The notes beneath the pieces are model-generated. The model ran no database searches. It had not been told where the DNA came from and saw nothing but the letters and a program-made list of their open reading frames with translations. This document shows positions 1 through 10,400 of a DNA stretch of 64,000 nucleotides, piece after piece. A program made the position numbers and the translations under genes. The DNA comes from Pithys albifrons albifrons (Eukaryota > Chordata > Aves > Passeriformes > Thamnophilidae): positions 1,469,437 to 1,533,436 of the forward strand of contig NC_092497.1 in NCBI RefSeq assembly GCF_047495875.1. Reading direction: 5' to 3'. Every line of letters begins with the position of its first letter. Within the stretch, counting starts at the first letter, position 1.

Positions 1-92
1 TAGTGGAAGGTGTCCCTGCCCATGATAGTGGGTGAAACCAGATGAGCTTTAATGTCCATTCCAACCCAAAATATTCAAGGATTCTATGATTA
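1..92 (+). mobile_element. CR1 3' end, cut by the window edge
   Basis: TAGTGGAAGGTGTCCCTGCC, then GATGAGCTTTAATGTCCATT and CCAACCCAAA, the common CR1 3' terminus of this window. Confidence 0.8.
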
Positions 93-3025
93 TTTCATTC
101 CACTCCTGCTGCCATGAGCAGAGACCCCTTCCAGCAGACCACACTGCTCAGGGTGATACCAGGAGAAGTCCTGCTTCTCCTGTGTCCTCCCCAGCAGCCA
201 GGACACAGCCTTAGTGACACCCAAAATTCTCCATGAGCAGCACATTTTAGAGTTTCCTGGTTGTGGCTGTTAGTTACAAGCTTTAGGGCTGATACCCAAG
301 GATGGCTGGAGGGGGCTGGGACAGCTGGACACACCCAGACTGGAGGGAATTGTGCTGTTCCCCAGCTGCTGTTGGACCCATGGGCATGCTCCCTATGGAA
401 GGAACAGCAGAAAACAAGGTGGATCCTTTCAGACTGGGATAAAGCTGGCAGGGTGCCTGTTTCTCCCTTCCCCAGACCCTGCAAGCACTCTGGCATGCCA
501 AAAACCTCTCCTTGGCACAACAGTGTAGAAAACAAGTGCCCCATGTTGTCTTCTCTTCCAAGGCACTGCCATCCTCACCATCCCATTGGGAAGCTCAAGG
601 GATACAGGACAGTCTGAGATGGGTCCCACTGAGGGACACCAGGGATGGCAGGGGACAAAATGAGGTGTTTACCCCTTTCCTGCCCCATCACTGGGTTATC
701 CCTGCCCCGGGATGGGGGCTGGATGCCTCCAGAAAACTCAAAGCAGAGAATGCCAGGGCTGGATGGGCGATGGTTTGGTTTTGTTGTCTTGTTTTAAACA
801 GCCCGTGTGAACAACTGTTGTGTGCGAGGGGCGGGGAGGGGGGTTACCATGGCAAAATGGGATTTGCTGGGAATGAATAGCTTTCTTTTTCTCTGCTGAA
901 ATGAATGGGTTGCTGAGACCTCCCTGCATACGAAGGCTGTAGGTGCTACACTCGGTGGAAGGGACAGCAAACAATATCCCCCCCCAGCTTTACGTTATCC
1001 ACAGGCTTCTTAATACAACTCAGTGTTATTACACACAAAAAAAATGTGATCTCAAGTGTAGATTGAGAGAGACAAAATGTTCCCAGTGGGATCTATCCAT
1101 GCCTCTTCCCCAGTCCCCTCCAACAACAGGGATTAGCAGCAATGTTTGCACTGACTGTAACTAGGACATAAAGACCATGGTTCATTTCTTCCCATTCAGC
1201 TAATTCTTTACATTGCAGACACTACAGGATCCATTTATGGGTTGTTGGTTTTTTGTGGGGTTTTTTTTTTTGGTCTCCTTTGTGAAAGTAGGTTGGGATG
1301 GGAGGGGGTGAGGGGGAGATATCTGCTGAAGAAACTGTTGGCATCTCCAAAGAAAAGTATCTTTTCAACGCTGAGCCTGCAGCTCACAGCCCTCCTCTGC
1401 CAGGGATGAAAGGAGCCGCAATCCCTGTCTGGTGTGATGGCAACGATGCTTTTAGGTGAAGTCCTCAATATATTTGCCAGGAATGGCAACTTTCAAGAAA
1501 TAAAGTGATTTAAACTGGCAGATTTGACCTCCCATATCAAGCCCTGAGACTTTTCTTTAAGCAAATGGGAATGCTTGCTCTCAGCCATCCTTCATTCCTG
1601 ACAAGCACCCACCTCTAAAGCAAACTACAGCACCAACTTTAGGTATGTTTTTTCTCTGGGAGAGCTTTGGGAGGCAAGATTTGACCATATGGGAAAGGTT
1701 TGGCCAGAACCCCAGGCTAAATATTTTTGCCAAAATCCCTAATATCCATGAATTGATGATGTTCTTCTCTGATTTGGAGGCAAACTTCTCCAGCAGCCTA
1801 AAACACAGTTGTGGGGCATAAGATTTGTTCAAAGGAGCTGGGAAATGCTCTTGGTTTTGTGCAGCACAGCCACAAACCACAACCTCAGCCTGTCTGTGGA
1901 AGGGTCAGTGAGGCAACAGCACCTGGAGTATCTTTGTACAAGTTCTGGACTTGGTCCATCCCTCTTCTGGGGCTCAGAAACAAGGGAAGAGATGGTTATT
2001 ACTGCCAAAATGCCTCTAGCTGACCCAGGAACACACATTATCTTCTCCAAAGGCATGCATCAATCTTGCCTTAACAGACAAGTCTGACTCACAGTAGGTT
2101 CAGGGGAGGTTACGTGGCAAAAATGAAGGATTATGAGCTGAAAGAGGAACTCATAAATCTTTCCAAGGTGGAGGACAGGCAAGGCTGTGTGTCACAGTCA
2201 GTGCAAGGACATGGCGACCCACCTCTGCCCTGTGGTCTCTTGCTCCTCGCTGCTACAGGCAAATGCTGTAGAAATAAGAGCCACAGAGTTGACTTCAGGG
2301 CTTCAAAATGTTGAGTATGGGGGTTTATTTCCTTATTTAATTGCAAACTTCCAATCTCAGAGAGAAAAAGTGCACAAAGTGCACCCACCTCTCATCCGAA
2401 ATTTGGCCATCACCATTACAAGCCATAATCCATGAAAGGATTAACCTGGATTTGTGCACAGACAAGATATAGGAAAAATGACCTTAAATTGCACCATGCA
2501 TCTCGTGTGACCTCAGATAATGTGCCCCAAATGTGTGTGATGATGTATCTACTACCTCTCACCTCCATACTTGGCACTGGGAGAGAGAGTAGATGAATCT
2601 GAGATGAATTTGAGCTGTCCTTGGGGGGAGCACAGGCTTGCCAAGGACTTCAACACATGTTTCAGAGAGCAAAATGCATGTGCTTGGAGAGGAGGATGAT
2701 GCCTGAGTGCACTTTTTTTCAGCACTAGAAATATCCTTGGAATGGGCAAGTGCTGATATGCATGACAGATTCCTGGGCTCCTTCCAACAAAGAGAAGACA
2801 TGAATGGTACCTTGGAGAAAGTCGCCTTTTTGGCACCTCAGCTCTTCCCACAAAGGATGTTTTTTGGTCCAGACCTCCCAGGGTGTTGAGACTGACAGAC
2901 AACTTACATTCTCTGTTGGTGTGTAAGGGAAAAAATAGTAATAATAGGACTTTCATGGGGTCCTACCTGCAATTTGCTTTAGGGTAAGCAAAGAGCTCTC
3001 CAGCCTCCAACACCTGCATCACAAA
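93..3025. other. Unique non-coding sequence
   Basis: Short chance open frames only; none carries a recognisable domain or sits between plausible splice sites. There is a G/T-rich patch at 1240-1315. Confidence 0.5.
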
Positions 3026-3175
3026 TCACAGAAACCCAGAATGGTTTGTGTTGGAGAACCTTAGAAATTGTCTTGTTTCAACCCCCTGCAATGAGCAGGG
3101 ACACCTTCCACTATCCCAGGTGGCTCCAAGCCCCATCCAACCTGGCCTTAGATACTTCCAGGGGTGGGGCATCAG
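3026..3175 (-). mobile_element. CR1 3' fragment
   Basis: Reverse-complement CR1 end: CAGAATGGTTTGTGTTGGAG, GACACCTTCCACTATCCCAG, CCATCCAACCTGGCC. Confidence 0.8.
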
Positions 3176-4914
3176 TTCTCAGATGGCTCTGGAGGGAAAT
3201 CAGATGTTTAGCACACAGACAGACACCTCTGTTCAGGTGTTTCACATCTGGGGCTGAATCTTGTTGCTACTCACATGGACACCTTTTGTTCTGCTGACTG
3301 TTAGCCCCCAAAAAACATACAGGAAACTTGTTCTGCTCCTCTCAGGAATAGCTGTGGGGATGCTCACCAAAGCTGCACATGGTTCATAGAAGGGCTGCCC
3401 TGATGAGTTTTCCTACCAGGGAGGGATGAGGTTTTGGTAGGTCAAAGGATGTTATGTGTCAAAATAAAGCATTCTGAAGAACACATGCTCATACTGACAT
3501 ATTCATCTGACGTTAATTAATAAGGACAAGGGAAATATGTTGTCAGGTTCAGAGCCATGTGTTAGCTCACCCCTTACAGTCCTGTCCTGGAGGAATGATT
3601 TATACCTTTAAACCTAAAGAATTTGGAAACAGAGTTGTATTTTCTTCCCATGGGATTACCACTGACTCCACTTGTTCTGGTTTGGGTTTTTTTTTTACAG
3701 TCTGAAGCAAAGATGGTTTTGGTTCATTACTGTCAAATGTGAGTGATGCTCTGACTTTGCAAAAATGCAACATATTTCTAAAATTAGTGTCATCCTGTTT
3801 CACCTTTTCCCTGTCACGTTGTGCAAGCAAAGAGATCAAACCTTTGTGCTTCTCAAGAACAGAAATTGTTAATGTTTGAATTAATTTAAAATGAAATTGA
3901 TGTGTATCCACACAGTGGATAAACTGCTTTGTGATTAAAAAATCAGGTGGGAAAAAGAGCATACTTTGATATTAGGAAATGTTCTGAACTTCAAAGTGCT
4001 TTTCAAAGATAAATGGAGATCAAAAACCTCTTGGATGTTCTGTTTTAAAAGCAGTGAATAACATACTCTGCTGCATGAGAGAAAAAGTGAAATATGCAGG
4101 ACAAAAGATAACATTTTTACTTATTCCAGTCATCACCAGACTTCACCTGGGACAAAACTGAAGCATTGCTTTATGTACTGCCTGTTCTGACTGAAGGGAT
4201 GGACTCAAAAATCCTCTCTACCCTATGCAGTATTTTTTTATATACCCTTCAATACTTTTTAAAAGGAAATCATTCTTTTTTTTTTATGAATATCACATAA
4301 AGACCACAGGAAGGCACCTAACAGTTAGTTCCAGGTGGACTACTTCAGTTATCAATTAACTTGAAGGAGTTAATTAGAGATTTTGCTTTTACCCAGGAGG
4401 TAAATCACACAATTAATGCAATGATGAAGCTGCTGGGGGTGCTTGTGAGAACTTAAAGCAATTAATTACCTGTGCATTTCCTCCTGTAGCAGAAGGAACA
4501 CCAATTCCTGGAACTATCTTAACGAACACAAATTTGGGCAGTCTCAACCACCTGGTTACCACAGCCATGAAAGTCAGACTTGGAATAAAAGCATCTCCCC
4601 TCTCCCTTCAGTGCAGTCTGGCTGAAGGTGCCCTTTGCCACTGAGAACACCTTCAGAATTAGCACTAGGAGATGCAGCTCACCTGTGAGGACAAACACTG
4701 GTGGGTTGTCTCTGAAGACATCTGTAATTAATTACCAGAAGTCTGTGAGGCCAAGGACTGTGTCTCTCTGGCAGCAGGGGATGTGTAGCTCTGTTACAGA
4801 AATCCAAATGCCATTAAAAAGCTCAGGAAAAAAGCTCTCAGTGAAGATGTGGCAAGTCCACCCCTGCACATGGGAGTGTCACTGAGGTCACAACATTCAG
4901 AGTGATTTCTTTGT
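3176..4914. other. Unique non-coding sequence with an AT-rich homeodomain-type motif cluster
   Basis: No gene seen. 4345-4470 has repeated ATTA/TTAATT cores. A 120-codon open frame at 3600-3962 on the minus strand has no recognisable family. Confidence 0.45.
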
Positions 4915-5148
4915 GGAATCCCAGAATGGTTTGGGTTGGAAGGGACTTCAAGACCATCCAATCCCACCCCTTGCCATGGGTAGGGACACCTTCCACTATC
5001 CGGGGATGCTCAAAGCCCTATCCAGCCAGGCCTTGAATGTTTTCATGGATGTGACATTCACCACCTTTCTGGGAAACCTGTGCCAGTAATTACCACTCTC
5101 AAAACAAAAAAAAATTTCTTCTTCCTTATATCTAATGGAGATCAATAC
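4915..5148 (-). mobile_element. CR1 3' fragment
   Basis: GAATCCCAGAATGGTTTGGG, TTGGAAGGGACTTC and a diverged body ending near AATTTCTTCTTCC. Confidence 0.8.
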
Positions 5149-6316
5149 TCTTTTATAAAAAACTTCATCTCAGGTTCAGGTACTGGGGTGGAAAATGGGA
5201 GGTGAGGATAACCCTGTAGCAAAACCACTGCCCAAATTCATCAATTCATTGATTTCTGCCTAGATTGTTTCTTGGGAGGCCTTGGCCACGAGGACACGTG
5301 TTTTTGCTGCTGGCAGGGAGCACAATCACCCCTGCTGCTAATTACCCCATCAGGTGGGAGCAGTAATAAATTAGGTCTGATTCTCCTTACTAACCCTGAA
5401 TAGAGCAGGGAATGAGGCTGGAACAGCACTGGGATAGCAGGAGAATGACTCAGAGAATGTCCATTGGCTTTATTTCCAACTGAGCTATTCACTTCAGGAG
5501 AAAAGTAAATGTTTAATTCCTGTTTATTTTCTTACTGAGAGCTTGCTGTGGCTTGTGGGAGTCATTATTTTGAAGAATCAGAAGGTGGATGTGCTGGTGT
5601 GGATGGAGGTGCTACTTCTCTTCTAGTACAGGACTTGTTTTCTCCTGCAAGGCTCAGTCCCTCACACACTGTGACAGACACCAGATGATAAGACACATTA
5701 TGAGGCAAATTCAAAATAGACAAATTTGTTGTTACAATCACACAAACACCTGTGTAGATTCTCAAACCACATCCAGAGAAATCTCTCTCATGTACAGTAG
5801 TAAAGAGGAGACATGGCCATTCTACACAATGCTTGCACAAGGTTGTTTTCTTCAACTTTTCTCTCAGTTTGGATTTTTCAGAGGCAAGTCCTTCAGGTCT
5901 GGTGGTGGCATTGGCTGCTTTGGTGGCCTGCAGATAGTTATATTCTAATACCAAGTTATTAGTTCATCATTAAGGGCCAAAATACACAGGTGACAACTTC
6001 TTGCATCAGTATAACACTGGTCCTGGTCTCAACAGCCCCACAGCCCAGCTGAGGTACAGACTTGCTACAAGCTGGAGAACACAGGGAGCAACACAAAGTC
6101 TTTTGCTTTGCCAGTGGTTTTTGGTGTGTCAGATGTTGAGGCTTCTCAAGGTGGAAATGATTGAGAAACACAGGCAGAATTTTTATACTGCAGTGAATTA
6201 AACAGGATAGAAGTGCTTTAACATCTGTCTAAGTTGGACTTAACTGCCTTTGTTCAGGTAAGTTGTAGCATAGCAGTTGTTGCACACTTTTTGCCCCCTC
6301 CCTTTCTGATCTTGGT
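5149..6316. other. Unique non-coding sequence
   Basis: Two opposed chance frames (about 120-129 codons) overlap at 5565-5954 with no family resemblance. No RNA gene or repeat recognised. Confidence 0.5.
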
Positions 6317-6505
6317 AACAGAGAGAGTGCTCAGGCATTGGAATGGGCTGCCCAGAGAGGGGGTGGATTCCCCATCCCTGGAGGTTTTTCAGCTGAGCTT
6401 GGCCGTGGCACTGAGTGCCATGATCTGGTAAAGGGACTGGAGTTGGACCAAGGGTTGGACTGGATGATCTTGGAGGTCTTTTCCAACCCAATCCATTCTA
6501 TGAAC
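6317..6505 (+). mobile_element. CR1 3' fragment, young-looking subfamily
   Basis: Nearly identical to the 3' parts of the copies ending at 10400 and 25142 (CAGAGAGAGTGCTCAGGCAT to TTTTCCAACCCAATCCATTC). It begins at a sharp 5' truncation. Confidence 0.9.
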
Positions 6506-7221
6506 AGCGATAGGGGCAAAGGCTGGGAATGCCCCAGGGGTGGAGGAAGAAGCAGCCACATGGATGTTTGCCCCTTTAGTGCTGATGGGGAGTCACAGAA
6601 GTGCTGTTTGATATAACCTTTGTGTACCTAAGGATGCTGAGTTGCTAATTCTGGTATTTGTGGTCTTTTGCATTTTATCTGTTTCTGACAGAAGGTAGTT
6701 AATAAATAAGGGGTAGATGTACCGTTGTATTTTTCCAGTTTTCCAGGAATTTTGGAGTGTTACATGCTGATAAATGAACAAGGGATTTTTCTTGGAGATG
6801 TACTATTTCAGTTACTGGACTTATTTGGGAAATGTTTCCTGGCTAGAAGTCCGATGAAACTGTTGGAATGGTAATGAAGTTGTAAAGTATAATGTTTGGG
6901 AAACATTATCATGAATTATTCATACCCCTCCTTTTTGTTGTTGTTTACCTATTTTATTACAATTTCTTTTTTAATTTATGTATTTACATATTGTTATTCT
7001 CAGAGCATTCACTATGAGTCTATGCTGGATAGAGGATAGGGATGAACTACATAGAAATATAAGGGACAGTCCTTACTTTTAAATTATTTCATTAGCACAG
7101 AATAAACACTTCTAGACTTCAAGCATATGGTTCAATTGCCAAGATTTTCCTCTACAATTTTAATCATACTTATTGTAATTTTTAACATATTTAGAACATA
7201 TAATGAAGAGACATCTTTTAA
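6506..7221. other. AT-rich unique sequence
   Basis: Low GC between a CR1 and the tRNA-derived SINE; nothing else seen. Confidence 0.5.
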
Positions 7222-7345
7222 AACTTGGCTGTAGTAACACCAAGGTCATGGGTTCAATCCCCTGTGTGGGCCTTTGACTTAAGTGTTGGACTCGATGATC
7301 CTTTTGGGCCCCTTCCAACTCAGAATAGTCTGTAATTCTGTGAAA
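7222..7345 (+). mobile_element. tRNA-Ile-derived SINE with CR1-like tail (TguSINE1-like)
   Basis: 7228-7272 resembles the 3' half of tRNA-Ile: CACCAAGGTCATGGGTTCAA, with the B box GGTTCAATCC at 7251-7260 and a closing GTGGGCC. The next 70 bases (TTGGACTCGATGATCC, CCTTCCAACTC) match a CR1 3' end. The 5' half of the tRNA, with the A box, is missing or too diverged to see. SINEs of this structure are known from passerines. Confidence 0.65.
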
Positions 7346-7850
7346 TTTGTAATTGACTTTCAAAATTAAGACATTTACTGTTAAAATCCATTTAATAGAA
7401 TTATTTAAACACAGAGATCCATCAGATTATATATTTACAAAAGTACAATTCTCTCCTCACTGGAGCAGGGAACAAAGACAGGGAATTCCACCAGTTTTAC
7501 AGAACTGAAGAACTGAGAATTTTTGAAGGTAAAAAGATGAGCTCATTTCCTCATTCAGGGTCCCAGCAGCCCCACATGCCACTGAACCTCTCGTCCTGCA
7601 GCTCTCTGTGCACAGACAACCCACCCCCAGGGTTTGGGGAGTTAAGGCACACCCTTGCATGTAATCCTGCGTGTGTCTCTCCCATTTCACAGTGTTGTGT
7701 TATTGGATACAAATTCCCTTTACAATAAAATAATCTCTGATCTATTCTCTGTTGTCAAGGTGAGCTGTGTCCCACTTGGCTGCTGGAGGAGGAATGTTGG
7801 TCATCCCAGCCCTCTCTGTAGTTGGAGGAGCAAGAAATCTTCAGGAAGTT
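7346..7850. other. Unique sequence before the G/T tract
   Basis: No gene, repeat or RNA recognised. Confidence 0.5.
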
Positions 7851-9233
7851 GGTTTGGGGTTTTTGTTGATTTTTTTTCTTTTTTTGTTTATTGATGTTTT
7901 CTTGTTTTGTGTGTGTGGGGGGTTTTTTGTCTTGGTTTTTTGTTTGGTTTTTTTTGGTTTTGTGTTGATTTTTTGTTTTTGGGGTTTTTTTGGGAGGGGT
8001 TGTTTGGGGTTTTTTGGGGTTTTTTTGGGGTTTTTTTGTTTTTTTTTGTTTTTTGTTGTTTGGGGGTTTTTTGTTGTTTTGGGGGGGTTTGGTTTTTTGG
8101 GGGGGCTTTTTTGGGGGGTGGTTTGGTTTTTTTTTGTTTTTGGCATTTTTGGAGTTTTTTTTGGTTTTTTGAGGGGTTATTTTTTTTTGGGGGGGTGGTT
8201 TTGGGGGTTTTTTGTTTTTTTTTTGTTTTTCTTTTGGTTTGGTTTTTTTGGGTTTTTTTTTTGTTTTTTGTGGGTTTTTAATTTTGGGGGGGTTTTTTGT
8301 TTTCTTTTGGGTTTTTTTGGGAGGGGGTTTCTTTTTTTGGCGGGTTTTTTTGGTTTTTGGGGTTTTTTTGGGGGGGGTTTTGGTTTTTTGGGTTTTTTTT
8401 GTTGGTTTTTTTGTTGTTTTTGGGGGTTTTGGGGGGGGTTTGGGGTTTTTTTGGGGTTTTTTTGGTTTTTTTTGTTTGTTTTTGTGGTTTTTTTTTGTTT
8501 TTTTTGGGTTTTTTTGTTGTTTTTTTTGTTGTTTTTTTGTTTTGTTTTTGGGATTTTGGGGTTTTTTTGGGGTTTTTGGTTTTTTTTGTTTTTGTTTTTT
8601 TGGTTTTGGGGTGTTTTTTTGGTTTTTTTTTTGTTTTTTGGGGGTTTTTTGGTTTTTGGTTTTTTTTTGTTTTTGAAGGTTTTGGGGGGTTGTTTTTGGG
8701 GCGGGTTTGGGGGTTTTTTGGGGGGATTTGGGGTTTTTTGGGGGGGGTTTGGGGGTTTGGTTTTTTTTTTTGTTTGGGGTTTTTGGGTTTTTTTGTGGGT
8801 TTTTTGTTTTTTGGGGTTTTTTTGTTTTGTGAGGTTTTTGGTTTTGTTTTTGGTATTTTTTTGTTTTGGGGTTTTTTTGGTTTTTGGGGTTTTTATTTTT
8901 TTGTGGGTTTGGGGGTTTTTGTTTATTTTGGTTTTTTGTTAGGGGGTTTTGTTTGTTATGGGGTTTTTTGTTGTTGGGAGTCTGGGCTTTTTTTTGGGGG
9001 GGGGTTGGGTTTTTTTGTTTTTAGTTGGGGGGGTTTGGGGGATTTTGGGGGGCTTGGGGTTTTTTTTGTCTTGTGGGGATTTGGGGTTTTTTTGTTGTTG
9101 TTTTGAGGGTGGGGCTTGGGGGGATTTGGGGTTTTTTGTTTTTTTCGGGGATGTTGTGGGGTTTTTGGGGTGTTTGGGTTTTTTTGTGTGTTTTTTGAGT
9201 TATTTCTTTGTTTGGGGTTGTTGTTGTTGTTTT
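7851..9233. repeat. Extreme G/T-only low-complexity tract, about 1.4 kb
   Basis: The plus strand consists almost entirely of runs of T and G with rare A or C; 8342-8552 is 211 bases with neither. There is no fixed period. Runs of four or more G recur every 10-30 bases. The long Phe/Gly/Trp-rich open frames across it are by-products of composition. Confidence 0.95.
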
Positions 9234-9953
9234 TATTATTATTATTTATTTGGTTTCTTAAAGCTTAGACAAGACTGTTCAAAATCTTTTGCCCATATAT
9301 CTTCTTACATGTTGCTTTTTAAGTTGAGATCATCCCCCTCTTGGAAATATTCCTCTCCTGGCTGTAGATTAGATGTTTCCTATGGTGTTGTCTGGAGGGA
9401 GATAAAACACCACTTTCTGTCCATGTCCTTTCCAGTCCACAGCACTGACATCACAGGTGCAGCTGATGTGATTCCTCTGTCTGGATGTCCCGTGTTTTCT
9501 TGGAGCAGGACAGAGAAGAGGAGGTTGTGATGAGGGAGGGGGTACGTGTCTGGGAGAAGGGATGTAGAGTAATCAAGCCAAGCAGAAAGCCAGGAGGGCC
9601 TGGCAGGGGATGGTCTCTACATCCTGCCTTAATAGCACTTGGATTGGGGATTTTTGTTGCTGTATTTTGAATTTTTGTGCCTTTTATGCCCCAGCCTGAG
9701 CTGAGGCTGAGCAGTGTTGTTTGGGTGAATGGCCAGGAGCTGGACTTGGGCCAGGTGCCCTCCAGCACCTTTGCCAGATCTTACAAACATTTCCATGGGG
9801 AGGGTTATGTGACCTGTGATATCAGTGAGATGTGGGGAAGAGAAGGAGAACAGACTCCAAATCCCCAGATTTGCTCTATTAGATTATATATATGAAGAGG
9901 TGTGTTCTGCCACAGCTCCTCCATGTTTGGGCACAAGCAGGAATTTGCCACTT
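9234..9953. other. Unique sequence after the G/T tract
   Basis: Normal base composition returns abruptly after ATTATTATTATTTATT. No gene recognised. Confidence 0.5.
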
Positions 9954-10400
9954 CTGAAGAGCAACGAGGCTGGAGAAGGGACTGGAGCACGAGTGCTGTG
10001 GGGAGAGGCTGAGGGAGCTGGGGGTGTTCAGCCTGGAGAAGAGGAGGCTCAGAGGTGACCTCAGCACTGTCTGGAACTGCCTGAAGGGAAGTTCTGGCCA
10101 GCTGGGGGTTGGTCTCTTCTCCCAGGCACTCAGCAATAGGACAAGGGGGCACGATGGGCTCAAGCTCTGCCAGGGGAAATTGAAGTTGGAGAGCAGAAGG
10201 AAATTCTTTGCAGAGAGAGTGCTCAGGCATTGGAATGGCCTGCCCAGAGAGGGGGTGGATTCCCCATCCCTGGAGGTTTTTCAGCTGAGCTTGGCCGTGG
10301 CACTGAGTGCCATGATCTGGTAAAGGGACTGGAGTTGGACCAAGGGTTGGACTTGATGATCTCAGAGGTCTTTTCCAACCCAATCAATTCTATGATGCTG
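9954..10400 (+). mobile_element. CR1, 5'-truncated, young-looking subfamily
   Basis: Starts at GAAGAGCAACGAGGCTGGAG and runs through GAGAAGAGGAGGCTCAGAGG to the CCAACCCAATCAATTCTATG tail. It differs from 24694-25142 at only scattered bases. Confidence 0.92.

Noticed and set aside
7228..7272. A functional tRNA-Ile gene
   Set aside because: Only the 3' half is tRNA-like, there is no intact A box or anticodon arm, and it runs straight into a CR1-type tail.
7767..9530. Phe/Gly/Leu/Val/Trp-rich open frames of up to 391 codons
   Set aside because: G/T-only DNA cannot form stops other than TAA, TAG or TGA, which need an A. The frames are open in all three phases and have no protein-like composition.
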